This document shows positions 1-13,006 of a stretch of 64,000 nucleotides of DNA, piece by piece; within the stretch, counting starts at the first letter, position 1, and every line of letters starts with the position of its first letter. The notes beneath the pieces were generated by a model. The model was not told the origin of the DNA. It searched no databases and saw only the letters and a list, made by a program, of their open reading frames with translations. The position numbers and the translations under genes were made by a program. This DNA is from Rotaria sordida (taxonomy: Eukaryota; Rotifera; Eurotatoria; Philodinida; Philodinidae): NCBI GenBank assembly GCA_905250125.1, contig CAJNOL010001153.1, positions 254 to 64,253 of the forward strand, given 5' to 3'.

Positions 1-90
1 ACTGATACAACTATATTATCAACAAGTTCTTCTTCTCATGAAAGCACTGATACAACTATATTATCAACAAGTTTTTCTTCTCATGAAAGC
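1..90 (+). repeat. 45-bp tandem repeat in mucin exon, two copies
   Basis: Bases 1-45 and 46-90 are nearly identical and encode two 15-residue Ser/Thr repeats (start TDTTILSTS, end SSHES). The unit is a multiple of three, so copy-number change would keep the frame. The array may continue left of the window. Confidence 0.85.
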
Positions 91-3000
91 ACTTCTAATA
101 TAAATCCAAGTTCATCGTCGATTGATACTACAATATTCAGCACTACTGATTTATCTGCTAGCTTCTCTGGCAGCTCATCTTCGAATACAGGTAGTAGTAC
201 TGTAACAACTTTAACGGGGACTAATTCTGACACAGAGAGTTCTACAACGGCTTACAGTTCAACTGGTGGATCTACAACATCAATATCTGAGCCTTCTTCA
301 GTAGAAACTGGTAGTACAATCATCACAACAGAGTTAACAACATCAAGGGAAACGATTTCATTGATCAGCACAACCGCTTATTCAACTTCGTCCGTGTCCG
401 AGACTTCGAATCCATTTTCGTCCACAACTGAAATATCAACCAGTTCTGAGGGTACAACAGAGTCAATATCGATTTCTTCATTTTCATCTGAATCTGCTTC
501 AACACCGACGGGTCTGACAGATACATCATCTATCAGATTGACTTCATCTGATACCACAGGTGAGACAACGATGTTAACATCAACTCCTACACGTTCAAGC
601 GAAACAGCTCCATTAGTAACAACTGACCAATTCTCGACCATATCCGTATCTGCTATTAGTACTTCAACATTACATACAATATTCATTAGTTCGTTATCCA
701 CAACCGAGACTAAGCCTGATCAGACACCTATTTCGTCAGGATCATCGATAGCACAATCAACAAATCTATCTCCTTCATCAACATCATTCCAAACGGGTCC
801 TTCTCAAACTTCAATTGAAAGTACAATAATAACAACAGCTACAATCGTGACACCATCAAGTGAATCCAGTACAACAACTGTTACAATGTCATCTGTATCT
901 GGTTCTTCTTTGGTAAGCCAATCAACTATTACAGGTAGCGAAGGTATTTTATCTACTTCGGAATCTACTATTGCTGGATCACTATCAAGCATACTAAACA
1001 CAGAAATTACGTCACCTTCATCTCTTACTACAAGTAAGATAACGATGTTAACAGCGAGCGAAACGTTTTCATCAATAATAAATGATCAATCCTCGATTAC
1101 ATCGGTATCTGGTATTAGTACTTCAACATTACCTACAATATCCATTAGTTCGTTATCCACAACCGAGACTAAGCCTGATCAGACAGCTATTTCGTCAGGA
1201 TCATCGATAGCACAATCAACAAATCTTTCTCCTTCATCAACATCATTCCAAACGGGTCCTTCTCAAACTTCAATTAAAAGTACAATAACTGTTACAATGC
1301 CATATACATCCTATTCTTCCATTTCAACTCCTTTTGCATCGACAATAACTATTACCCCTAGTACTACATCTACAACGACGACGACAACAACGACTACAAC
1401 TTACATTTTTCCTTTTCCACAACACACAGTAGAATATCAAGTTAAACAAAACATCACTTCAACACGTTATAATTTAAGTACTGCAGATGGTTTAAAAGAC
1501 TTCTTTAACGATCTTCAAAATCGTCTTAGACCAATATTAACTATTATTAACTATGAATCTTTAAATTGTTCCAATCTTCCATGTGAAGTATCCTATAACG
1601 TAACATATGAAGGATATAGCTATCTGAATGAAAGCAGAATTAGCGATTATATTAAAACTCGAACAACAGATTTTTCCGGGCCTCCAAGCGTTATAGAGAC
1701 AAAAAGTAATTAAAATAAAACATATTTAAACTTATTTTTTTTATCTTTATATTTTCTCTCATTTATAGACCATCGTTGTTTTAATGAAACAAAAGAAAGA
1801 ATACAAAATGATTGTTATTATTGTGGTACAGAAAGTCTATGTGCTAAAATTCCGGAATCACAATGCATAACAAAAGGTGATTATGGAAAAGAGTATTATT
1901 GCAAGTATGTTTTATATTTTATCAATTGAAATAAAATTTCAAATTTTTTTTTTTTTGTTAAGATGTGATCGAAGTAAACATTTTTTTCGTACGAATTATG
2001 AATATGATGAACGATGTGCTCGTACAGCAATTTTATGGTGGCCACAAATATTAGCAATTTGTTTACTTATATTTCTTCTTTCTATTCTTGCATGTGCTTT
2101 AATAATATTCTTACGTCGACGACATATTATTTGTAAAAAGTATGATAATTTTTTTCTAATGTAGTAGTAAACAAAAATCTTCTAGCTAGTATATCTCGAC
2201 TACTAGTATCATCCAAACGGATTCCCCTGTAAAATGAACAATCTACCCACATTCAACGTCCAACCGTTTCTAAATTTTTGCTAAAATATTCTTCTATCTA
2301 CTATCTACTAATCTCTGTTAGCACAAACATTTCTAAACTGCACAGTGAGTTGCCTAACGATCTAAGTTTTTTTAGTTTTATTTTTCTGGCTTTAGAAAAA
2401 TATTTAATCGACAGAAATAGTATATTCGAAATCACTGCATAAAACTGCGTTGAATGATTTATAACACCAATTAATTTTGAAGCAAAAAAAACGATGGCAA
2501 AGATCCTCCTCGGGCATTTTCCGTTAGAATATATTTTTTTAATTAAAAATACATTCAATCATTTCTGAGCAAAGAAATCCGTTTCCGAGTAAGAAATTCA
2601 CATGTCTATCTACTATGTGAAAAAAATGCACGCAATATGGATAAAGACTTTTGTCTATTATGATATAATAAAAATATATATTTATTTTTCTAGATCAATA
2701 GGACGAACACAAGTTCTAGCAAATGTACCTCAAAAAAGTCATGAATTTGAATATATTGGATTGAATAATCTTGATCGATTACCAGCTGATAATACATTAG
2801 CACGTTCAAAGTAAATTAATATAAATATCGAATTATTATTATTATTATTTTTTCTTTTTTTTTGAATATATCGAACGTGATAAAAGTTTTGCATGTAACT
2901 CTGTTCAGAAATATAAAAGAGAACGTCGATCTTTTTTTTTTTTTTCTATTTTCTTCAAAAGATATGCCATTGAATGTTCCTACTCAGATCACAAGATTCA

Positions 3001-4498
3001 ATCTTTATAGCTATTTTCGAAATTTTAATAGACTACTAAGACTCAACACGAGTATCATCATGTTATTTCTTACAAGAAAACAAAAAAAAACGAAAAAAGT
3101 TCATTTTTAATCAAATTGAAACATTCATCACTCCATCAATATACTTCCAATGAGATCACTACTGGTTAGTGTTCGGCATGACTAAGTTTTTTTGATTCGA
3201 TTCGATTGAAAAGAGAAGATTCGAAGAGTGCATCGAACCATATAAGAAACATGATATTCATAGTTTTTTGAGAAAAAATCAAGATTAAACATATTGGTCT
3301 ATTCAGAATTTAAAGTTCTATGAGAACTTCGAGTTTTCTGGAAATCTTAGTTTTTTAAAACTTTCCGGGAAAATGTTTTCAAATATTATGTTTCTTATAT
3401 GGTTCAATGCCTCTAAGTCTCCTTCATTCAACGGTGAACATCATAGTTCTCCTTCTTGTTTCTTTCAAAAGTTATTTCCAATCAAAAACTGTTCGGTGAC
3501 TTCTGAACCATCCTATATACATGTACTTTAGTTTAACTGTAGTAAAATTTATGTCTAGTTGCTTTGATTCAGAATACCTGTGACTATTTTAGTATCCATA
3601 ATTATTCATGACCAAGTTTCAGTTACAACCACATCGAGCACCAGCATTAATGTCTCTTCAATGTGTTTTTATCATTGTCAGTTGACGTCAAGTTTTCATT
3701 ATATTGTTTTGTTAAGCATAATTTATTTTCAGTATTTTTTTCAACAGTTGAGGAAGTTTAATCTAGTGATTTGTACATTGAGTTCAACGAAGCATCCAGA
3801 TCAATTGATACAGACATTATTCTTGACTTGTATTTAAGATGAGAATGAATAATAATCTCAAAAACATTAGAAAGAAAAGGAAACATAAATATTATGATAA
3901 TTATTCCTTTTGTTTAAATTTTGATATATTAGTAAAATAAATTCATATTTAAATAATTTAATTTTTATATATTAATCTCAATAAGTTTAATTATATATAT
4001 ATATAATAAATCAATTCAATAAATTATAATTATTATTATAGAGAAGAGTGAATGTGAGAGAGAGAGAGAGAAAGAAAATCTAGTTGTTATTTTTGTGATA
4101 GATTTCAATATAATATTAAATAATAATTATTTTTGATTGACATATTTCTTTCACAAATAGATGATCTAGATTTTTGATTTTCCTACTTGCCTACTTATAG
4201 TAATCGTCAATATCGTTTGATATATCCGATTGAAAGATTAAATACTTATGTTTATCGACGACAGTTTATTTATAATTCCGAAGGCTATTAATTATAAATT
4301 CGGTTTTTTTTGCCTTTCTTTAATTCTTTGTTTTTTTTTAGTATACCACAAAATATTACATATGCATCACGAAGTCCTCCATATGTTCAAAGAGGTACTA
4401 TTCGAAATCATTACAATGAAATAGATGATCGTATAGATATAGAAAATCGACGTTTTGATATGATACATGATATTCATGATGATGATATGTATTTTTAA
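1..4498 (+). CDS. Mucin-like Ser/Thr-rich single-pass membrane protein (5' partial)
   Basis: The reading frame is open from base 1, so the start lies outside the window. Exons by splice signals: 1-1705, 1769-1904, 1963-2139, 2694-2810, 4342-4498; together 764 codons including the stop, all phases agreeing. The first 460 or so residues are almost entirely Ser/Thr with internal repeats, typical of a heavily O-glycosylated stalk. Then come an ectodomain module of about 100 residues with several N-glycosylation sequons (SEA-like at best), a Cys-rich stretch (CYYCG, YYCKCDRSK), one hydrophobic segment beginning LWWPQILAICLLIFLL, a basic stop-transfer (FLRRRH) and a cytoplasmic tail rich in Asp, Arg and Tyr. 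This is the architecture of a transmembrane mucin, probably on an epithelial surface. No specific family is recognised. An alternative last exon lies at 4201-4291. Confidence 0.72.
643..1288 (+). repeat. Internal duplication in mucin exon (offset 459 bp)
   Basis: About 185 bp at 643-829 recurs at 1102-1288 with few differences, an offset of exactly 459 bp (153 codons). Both copies encode the segment starting ISTSTL and running through TETKPDQT to QTGPSQTSI. This looks like a recent in-frame duplication of a mucin segment. Confidence 0.85.
3213..3424. repeat. Foldback (inverted-repeat) element in mucin intron
   Basis: The arm at about 3213-3257 is the reverse complement of 3383-3424; the core (around 3231-3257 against 3383-3410) matches at nearly all positions, with about 125 bp between. 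No transposase is present. It looks like a short non-autonomous element or the stem of an intronic hairpin. Confidence 0.55.
4055..4071. repeat. (GA)n microsatellite
   Basis: Uninterrupted GA dinucleotides inside the last mucin intron. Confidence 0.85.
4201..4291 (+). CDS. Possible alternative terminal exon of the mucin-like gene
   Basis: It follows a good acceptor (cttatag, AG at 4199-4200). Joined to the exon ending at 2810 it stays in phase and gives a 30-residue tail starting NNRQYRLIYPIERL and a stop at 4289-4291. The exon at 4342 is in the same phase, so the gene could end in either of two cytoplasmic tails. The evidence is open frame plus splice site only. Confidence 0.4.
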
Positions 4499-4646
4499 TA
4501 GATTTCGTTCTTCTTCTTCTTTTTTCTTTCATTTTCTTCTCTTAATCCTATTTTGGTGATAAAAAAAAAACGAAACAGTGAACTTTATAAATTAATCATA
4601 TTGCTTAAATTTGATGCAAATTATTCTTGCTAACGAACAATGGATA

Positions 4647-4652
4647 AATAAA
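4647..4652 (+). terminator. AATAAA signal of the mucin-like gene
   Basis: Canonical polyadenylation hexamer about 150 nt past the stop codon. The 4499-4832 gap between this gene and the convergent GPCR gene otherwise holds only A/T-rich sequence. Confidence 0.45.
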
Positions 4653-4743
4653 GAAACAAAACGAAATTAACATTTTTCATTTTTGTTCTTTCTTTTTTTT
4701 TTATATATATATTTTTTTTTTCATTTTTTTCTATATAATCGTA

Positions 4744-4749
4744 TTTATT
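4744..4749 (-). terminator. AATAAA signal of the GPCR gene
   Basis: TTTATT on the plus strand, reading AATAAA on the minus strand, about 84 nt past the GPCR stop codon. Confidence 0.4.
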
Positions 4750-4832
4750 TTTTAACACAAGTAAAAATAAAAAGAAAAAACAACAACAGCACTTAGCACC
4801 GTTTTTGTTCTTGTTTTTTTTTTTGTTTTCAA

Positions 4833-5050
4833 TTAAATTCTTAATAATAATATTCGTTTACCATTTGCACTTGTACATAAACGAAATGGTTGATCAAATT
4901 TTAATGGAAAATTTTCATCCATTATTAAAATTTCTTCAGATTTTGTTATTAATGGACATGATTCTTCTTGATTAATTGATGTACTTTGAAGTGAATTTTG
5001 ATTTGATTTATTATCATTTATTATTTGTTGGTTGAATTCATTCGATTCTA

Positions 5051-5096
<46 letters not shown>

Positions 5097-6212
5097 AATA
5101 GAATTTGTTATTGATTGAGAATTTTTTAATAATACTTGTTGTTTTTGTTCATAAGTTTTTTCTATTGATTGTTTTCGTTGTAATTGAATTAATTTTGATG
5201 ATCGTTTTTGTATATTTGTCTGTTGTTTATATTGTTTTGGTAGAATATGTAAAATAAATTCAATTAATGTTTGTCGAAATTTTTGTCCAAAAAAACAATA
5301 AAGTAAAAAATTTGTTGATGTATTACATACAATAAGTAATATACCAATTGAATTTAATGAATGAAATAAAATACTATCATATGAACCATGTGGATCAATA
5401 GCATACCATGCATTAAGTATTAATAATGGTAATTGACATAAAACAAAAACAATAATTACTGTAACAAGCATTAATGTTATATGATTATCAGCTTGTTTTT
5501 TTTTATTTATTTTACCACATAAATTTTTTTTACGACGTTTTGTAGCAATTAAATTTTGTATTATAGTTACATTTATACATGTTAATGTTACGAATGGTAT
5601 TAAATAAACAACAGGTATATAAATATATATTCGTGTATATTTATGAATTTTTTTACCAATATCTGTTAAACGACATTGTTTTAATTCTGGTATATAACGT
5701 TGTTCTAACCAATATGGTATACAATAAACAATAGAAAATATATAAATTAATAATATTGTTATTAATGTTGCACGTTGTGTTAAAATTTGTTTAGCTTTTA
5801 ATGGAAATTTTATTAATATTAAACGATCCATTGATACAGCTATAGTTAAATAAATAATTGAAAGAAGTATAGTATTATATACAGGAGATGTTGGTAAACG
5901 TGTTAATAATATTTCAAATGCAAATGGAGGTTGATTTGATATATATAATCGATAACCTAATAAATATCTCATCGAATATGATGGTATAAATATTAGAAGA
6001 AAAAGTATATTTGAACATGATAATGCTGTCAAATAGATATTTGTCGATGTAGTACGCATTGATGGAGATATAAGTACTAATATAGTAATGATATTTCCAA
6101 TAATACCAAAGAGACTTAAAACCATTCCAAAATAACCCCAAACAATAAGACGAAAAAGTAAAATATAATCAAGACCACTGTCATGATCAGTACTGGACGA
6201 ATTATTCGACAT
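4833..6212 (-). CDS. Rhodopsin-family (class A) GPCR, neuropeptide-receptor-like
   Basis: A single exon of 459 codons with seven hydrophobic segments at about residues 25-49, 58-80, 112-128, 148-168, 196-218, 246-268 and 283-307. Landmarks: the TM1 Asn in FGIIGNI (N40), a DRY-like MDRL (residues 128-131), CQLP in TM6 in place of CWxP, and a TM7 end NTSTNFLLYCF followed by a KFR helix-8 start. The pattern resembles FMRFamide/myosuppressin-type peptide receptors, but the ligand is not determinable. Oddities: TM2 has Asn (SCSN) where Asp is usual, no Cys is seen before TM3 although the second extracellular loop has C180, and the cytoplasmic tail carries a poly-Asn run. The start is the first ATG after an upstream AG; the gene converges on the mucin gene. 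Confidence 0.85.
5051..5093. repeat. (ATT)n microsatellite coding poly-Asn
   Basis: Trinucleotide run inside the GPCR C-terminal tail, giving about 14 consecutive Asn codons. Its length is probably polymorphic. Confidence 0.9.
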
Positions 6213-7037
6213 TATTCATTAGTTACTAGATTTTTCTTTATTGTAATCTAAAAAATACAGAATAAAAACTTTATTTATCCATTCTAGAATTTAAAAATAT
6301 CAATCGATTTGTATTTCAAAAAAAAAAAAAGAAAACAAATCAATGGGACAAACCTCTTTATTTAGATGAGAATCCGATCAGTCTCATGGGAATAACGGAT
6401 GTGTAATATCCGTCTTTCGAAGACAAATAAAATAGATTAACATTTTGATCTTCAACCAAACCAAAAAAAAAGGAAAAAAAACCGATGCTTTTCTCTCTAT
6501 ATAATCACTCATGTGTATGAACTATATTTGTTCGAATAAGAGTTTATCATTGAAGTTTAAGGAAGGAATGAGTGGAAACGTGATAAATTATTCAAATTTT
6601 GTCGGAGGTCTCGGGCAAGTATATTAAATCGTTTTTAGTTAAATAACGGCCGAATAAACAATATATTTTTAGTTTATGTATTCATTAGAAAAATAAAAGA
6701 TAAAGAGTATATTTGTTTTAAACATTTTCTTTTTTTTGTGCTTTTTTTCTTCATTAATTTATAATGAATAAAAAGAACAACGAGAGTTTTTCGTTTAAAG
6801 AATAAGTTTTCTTTTTTTTTTATAATTAAGTTTTGTCGAAGTCTTTATGCCTTAGGAAATATGAAATATTTTCTTTTTTTTTTTTCTCCCACTTAGTAAT
6901 AGAATGAAGAAATACTTTGTATTTGTTTGATATGATGAATTGATGATTAGTGAGTATGAATAGACGTTAAAATTAGTAATTCGATAAATGAGGTCGACAC
7001 GCGCAAACTACATCAAGATGGAACCCAAAAAGAAGCA

Positions 7038-7059
7038 CATATATATATATATATATATC
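7038..7059. repeat. (AT)n microsatellite
   Basis: Uninterrupted AT dinucleotides in intergenic DNA. Confidence 0.85.
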
Positions 7060-8040
7060 TATGCAAAAGTCTATCGATTCTTTGATATAATATAATGCTG
7101 AAGGCTATTTGTTTTCTAGTAGATGTTTCTCATTTTTCTCTTATTCATTATCTTCTTAAATTTTCTATCTATGTTGACTATATCTTTTTTTTTTTTTTGT
7201 ATTTCGACACATATGTCATTGATCAAAGAATAGTTTGTCGTCGTGTTCTTTTCATGACCTTTATTATACATAGGAAATTGATCTTACTAGCCTTTTCATC
7301 TTTATTAAGAACAAGAATACTCGTTTTCTAAACCCTTAAAAAACAAAAAAGAATAAGAAAAAGAAAAATGAAGACTGGTGTCATAATTTTTGACTTGATA
7401 AAATTCTATCGTCGATTCGTTTATCTATTGATTGCCTCAAGGTTTTTTTTATTTTCTTATATTATCATCTCATTTAAGAAATAAAAAGTATACGTTTGTT
7501 AGCGTAACAATCAAGAAGATTGATCATCAGAAAAGGAATACTATATTCTACTAATGTTAATTTCTTTCTTCTTTCTTTTTTGACTGAAATTAATCTCAAC
7601 GAGTTTTCAACACACGCACATATGCTTGAATTTTGTCATAATCCATACGCCTGTCTAGTGATAATGATAATAGATGGCATAAATGATAGATACATAATAT
7701 TATTGTTGACCTACTTGATGACATTGATTTGAAGTTATGAACTTCGATTGTCATTCAATGTTGAGTTATTAATCATAGAGCAAGATAGAGAGAACAACAA
7801 AGAATAAGAATTGAAAATCTTATTCAATGTCAATGACTGAATCTAATAGAATAGCAAAAAAAAAAAAAAAAAAAAAGAAACAACAAACTGATCATATTTT
7901 CTATCACTACCATGCACATCTATTCTCATATAGACAATAATTCAGATTTGTTTTTTTTTCTTTATATTCAAGCTCCACTGTTTTCTTTTCTTGTTCTTGT
8001 GCGCTTCACTTGTGCTACTACTATATTGTGAGCGACGGAG

Positions 8041-8063
8041 AGCGAGAGAGAGAGAGAGAGAGA
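8041..8063. repeat. (GA)n tract
   Basis: agcgagagag-type run about 1.8 kb upstream of the GPCR start. A similar GA tract lies upstream of the caudal gene. It could be a GAGA-type regulatory site or just a microsatellite. Confidence 0.8.
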
Positions 8064-11000
8064 AGGTTCGAATGGGTGTGAAAGAAAGCAACAGCATAGA
8101 AAAATATTTCTATCTTATCGTGTGTGCGTAAATTAAGCATTATTGCTGTGTCCTATGACTTGTTTGTTTAAACATCTAACATTTGTGTTTGAACATGTCA
8201 ATTAAACGATAGAAGAGGGAAAAAAACCTAGCTAGCTATTATTAGTGACTTTTCTAGTTTTTTTTTTCTCTTCTCTATAATCTATTCAAATTTATTTAAA
8301 CGGAAAGCAAACGTAGAATATATTTGTTTTTATTTCGTATCTTATTATAAAATGATAAGTTTTATTATTATTGATATAATATATATATATATATACGTAT
8401 ATTTCAAAAATTCAACATATTAGACAACCAAATCGATTAATTTATTCATTGTAATATTTTTTTAGAGATAAGAATTATCATTGAGGATTTCTCCAAATAA
8501 GGAGATGAAGAAAAAAAGAAAGATTTTTCATTTTTTTTTCTTTCATCTAATACTAACACACGCATGAATATGTCGATTGCATTACTCTATTACATGATAA
8601 TAAAAATGGTAATAACAATCGACTGTGCATACTTATTAGCACGTATCACAATATGAACTTTCTCTTGTTTTTTTCTTGGGGACAATTCAATTATTTTATA
8701 GAGGTTGTCTCATATGACTTATCTAGTTAGTTGTTAGGCATGATTAAAATGAAATTACAGACATGATGCTTAGTATTTATTATTATTTTTCTTCAATGTA
8801 TAGAGAATGTTCTTATGATTTGTCTGTCATAAAAGACAAATTAGGAATTGTCGGTTATTTTTATATATAATAATAAATATGTTTCTATACATATGGAACA
8901 TTATCATTTAATAATTACATTTCCTATAGTTTATATTCCATATATCTTTGGCATACATCTATCTTATTTTTTTTTTGCATGTAGGATTCAAAAAAAAAAC
9001 GTGATTTATTAGTTTTAATATAATGTTTGATTATAAACATGCGACAATTTTGATCGATCAAGTAAAGAAATAAAGCATTTACAAAATGAATATACATCTT
9101 TTGTTAACTTACATAGAATGTATGTTTTCTTGCTACTAATTATTCATTATATTGATAAGGAAAAATTCCAGAATTAGAAAATATGATGTTTGACATGATT
9201 CAATGCTATTATGATATTTCTTTTTTAGATTGTTATTCTATATTTTAATAAAATCTTTCATTTGTCATATGTTAAACACGACATTAATTTCATTAGTTTT
9301 TTTTTTCTTTTTAAATAGATTTTTCAAGAAAGAACTCTTTGTAGATTACATAGAACTCATGGGATTATTGAAAGTACTATTTATGTCAACATATATATAA
9401 GAAAAAATAAAAGTAATTTAGAATTTAATAATCTATACAATTCAAATATTTCTTATTCATGTCAAAATTATAGATAAAATCGTCTAATTTTATTGGTAAT
9501 CATCATTTTAATTTGATCTAACAAAAATTCAAATATATTAACTATCAGTTAAAATAAAAAAAATTAATTTTTTATTTTAATGAACATTTTCAAAGAAAAG
9601 AAACCAAAAAAAATACTGTTGAATATTTGTAAAAATATCGTGACTACTAAATATAGCATAAAAGACATGTGTAAACTATATAAACACTTCTTGATACTTT
9701 GAAGAAAACAATGCATACTTAATGAACATTATTGTTATAAAAATATTTTTATGGAAGAATAGTTCAAAAACATTAAATCCTTTTTTTAAATTCCATTTAA
9801 CAATTATGAAAAAAGAAAAATACATTAATTATTTCTAAAGTTATTTTCTTAATATTCGCAAGTTTCTTTTAGCTAAGAAAAACAAAATAAAACTACGCAA
9901 AATATTATATGAACTCTATTCCTTCTAGCCATACTATTATTATTATCAATCTTTGTTCTTCTTCCAAGAGATAAAGCCCAAAGAAAAAGATGCATAGTAG
10001 ACTTTTGCGTCTTAATATATAATCCATAAAATAATCGTACATTTTGTAAGCTGTATTAAAATCTCTTTCCAGTCTGTGAAATAATTGAATAGAAAATCTC
10101 GAAAAAAAAAATGATCTATCTTATTACTTAAATATACGCGAAAGATATTATTTATGAACATAAGATAAAAGAGTTAGTAATAAACTTCGAGAGACAAAGA
10201 AAAGAATGTACTCACAATATTCATGTTCATACATTCTATCAGACAGAATGTCTATAAGCTATGCTTAAAAGAAACCAAAAAATAAAAGAAAAGAAAAACC
10301 AATAGCAAATGATAGATAGTCTGATTTTCTAAATCAGAAAATGTAGATCATTTCTTGTAAACAAGGATTTCATTTTATATTCGACATATTGACAAGGATA
10401 TATTAATATTTTTTTTGTTTTATCTGAAGAGAAATTATTTTATTGTTGATTAAAATACTATCTTGACATGTAATCTATAAATATCTATTCATGCAAAAGA
10501 AAATAACATTTGGTCTTACAAAAACAAAAAAATTAGTAGTACGAAAAATTTGTTTTGTTTTCTTTTTCAAAATAAAAAAGATTAATTATAAAATATTATA
10601 TAAGGTAAAATGAATTATTTCATACTTATTATGATAACATAGGACGAAACAAAAAACAAATTTTTCTATTTACAAGTATGTATTAATAATACAAGATGTA
10701 GAGATTTTTTTGAAAAGAAAAAAAACTAAAAATTTTTTTTTTGTAATTTCCTGAATAAGAAATATATTCATTCCTACCTCTTTCAATCGAACGGATACTA
10801 AAATTGTCAATACTACTCTTCTTCTTTGTTTTACTATTTTCTTTAAATAAAGAGAAAAGTAACGCATAATAAAATTCTTGTTATATTAGAAGAAGCTTCT
10901 CAAATAAATGAATAAAAAAAAGAAAAACAATTAAGAAGACTCTTTTAATAATTGAGTTTCTTTTTTCGAATGATTTCTTTTGATTTATTGATTTTCTTTC

Positions 11001-11115
11001 AAAAGCATTGATATACATATTAATATTGAATTTCAATATAAACAATATTTTATTCAGTCATCTTGACATTGTGTCGACTTATGAGAAAATGTTAATAGGA
11101 AGTAATTATTTATAA

Positions 11116-11634
11116 GGTGTCGGAAATGTAAAATAGAAGTAGAATTGTTGTTTTTAAATATAGTTAGATAGAACATGACAATCTGACCAAGAATATATAT
11201 TTTTTCATTTTATTCGAAGAAGTTTTTAGGTAAAAAATTTCAATTTTTTTCAATGACATACTTTTTCTGAGAAATGGTAAATTTTCGATAACCGACAAAT
11301 GGTCAATTTACTTTTTGTTTCCGATTTAATGTTAAAAACTGAATCTAGAAAAAAATCATTCACAATAACTTTCTTAGATTTAGTTTTTGATGCTGAATCT
11401 GAAATGAACAGTTTTCAAAATTTGAAGAAAACACACAAACAATTGACAATTTGTCGGTTATTAAAAATTGTCCCTTCTTTTTCGAAACAAAGTAGATCAT
11501 TGAAAAAAAACTGCATTTTTTTTTCCCTAAAATCTTATTCCAATAAAATGAAAACACATAATATTCTTGATCAGATCGTCACATTCTACCTAACCATATT
11601 TAAAAAAAGAAATTTTGCATTTCCGACAATCACC
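11116..11634. mobile_element. Foldback MITE-like element with ~195-bp inverted arms
   Basis: The left arm 11116-11309 is matched by the reverse complement of 11441-11634 along its whole length, roughly four bases in five, starting GGTG-TCGGAAATG and ending near ATAACCGACAAAT. The central 130 bp is unique. No transposase is present, so this is a non-autonomous element, moderately decayed. An open frame at 11299-11682 crosses the right arm and is not a gene. I could not see a convincing target-site duplication. Confidence 0.7.
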
Positions 11635-13006
11635 AACAAAAAGTGTGTTTGTTTTATTAAAAACTGTCTCTCGAAAGCATGAAAGTAGTTCTTAACGAGA
11701 AGAATTCGTTTCTGTAGACATAACTAAAAGGTTATACATGTCAAATATATCACACTCGAAGAAGTCTTTTATCAAATAAGAACATATTCAGTAAAATGTC
11801 GTCACTATATTTGATCTATGCACTTCATTCTAAGCATTCAGATATGTTCTTTACATTGAAGATTACATTGGTAAAGTAAAATAATGTATCTTTGAGAACG
11901 TGCCTTAGGGCATATTCCCTGAAGAATACCTTCTATATCTAAGAACGCATTTCTTGTCAAGAAAAGATATGAAAGACACTCAAATTATTCTCAATGTGTA
12001 TTTAAGTTAGCATGACACGTTAGCTATTAAGACAAAAATTTCTTTTTTTATTTTTCATTATAAAACACGCTACTTTTTCAGATTTATTTATTTGTTTTAT
12101 TTGATAAATAATTCCTACTAAATTTAAATCGAACTAAAAATAGAATGTTTTCACTATAAAGTATTTCTTCATCAATAATTCTATTTATTTTGAGTGATCT
12201 CGAACGTTAATAACACAGCTCTTAGCATATTTCCATTAGTAAAGATGATCAAGCATCAACACTAGTAGTTGAGTTATGTAATAGTGATTAAATATAAATT
12301 TTACTTTTCTTTTATTTGTTCAACTACTTAACTATATGGAAAGATCGAAATTATTTAAATAGGATTTTACCAAACTTTTAGCGTCTGATTCGAAGAATAC
12401 TCGTCTTATGTATGATGCATTTCTATTTTGTTTTTGCATTGGAATATATACTACATTTTTCTCTATCCGCTATCTAAGCTTCGGATAAGTAAAATAATCT
12501 CATTTACTAATGGAAAATTAAATAAAAAAACCAGATTGAACTTATAAACTCTATCATTTAGAGTACAAAAACACATATGGCTGCTTTTTTTTAAGGACAT
12601 CATAACAAGATGCTTCTGTGCATGATAGCATAGACATGAAGACTCAAAATCTTTTAAGATATAAAGGGCTTTATTATGTTGAAACCGAAAAAATAAAAGA
12701 TAATTGAAAAGAAGCAAATTATGTTTTATATTTAACATTGTATTCTTCTAAATAAGCTGCTAAGAATTCTAAAACTAAGCCGAACTTTACAATAATATGC
12801 ATATGAAAAAAAAAATGTGAAAGACGTTTTTTTCTAAGACATAGAATTTAGAGAAAAAACAAACTTTTATTATCAATATGAAAGATTGTACATTTTCTCT
12901 ATCGAGAAAAACTTCCTAAGACTTTTTAATAAATCTAATCTTTTTTTTTTGAATATTTCTTTTGTTCTAGAAGTTTGGAGAGGAAATATTCAGACTCATT
13001 ATGTAA
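11635..13006. other. Gene-free intergenic DNA
   Basis: AT-rich, with only short open frames lacking recognisable features. Nothing further supported. Confidence 0.5.

Larger units (their letters stand above)
6213..11115. other. Gene-free AT-rich intergenic DNA
   Basis: Upstream side of the GPCR. Only short, low-complexity open frames with no recognisable domains are present. It contains an (AT)n run at 7038-7059, a (GA)n run at 8041-8063 and many poly-A/T tracts. I see no RNA gene and no inverted element in it. Confidence 0.6.

Noticed and set aside
378-1001. Antisense open frames over the mucin exon
   Set aside because: By-product of Ser/Thr codon bias in the sense frame; acidic low-complexity translation.
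11299-11682. 127-residue open frame
   Set aside because: It runs across the right arm of a foldback element and reads as low-complexity Lys/Ser/Phe.
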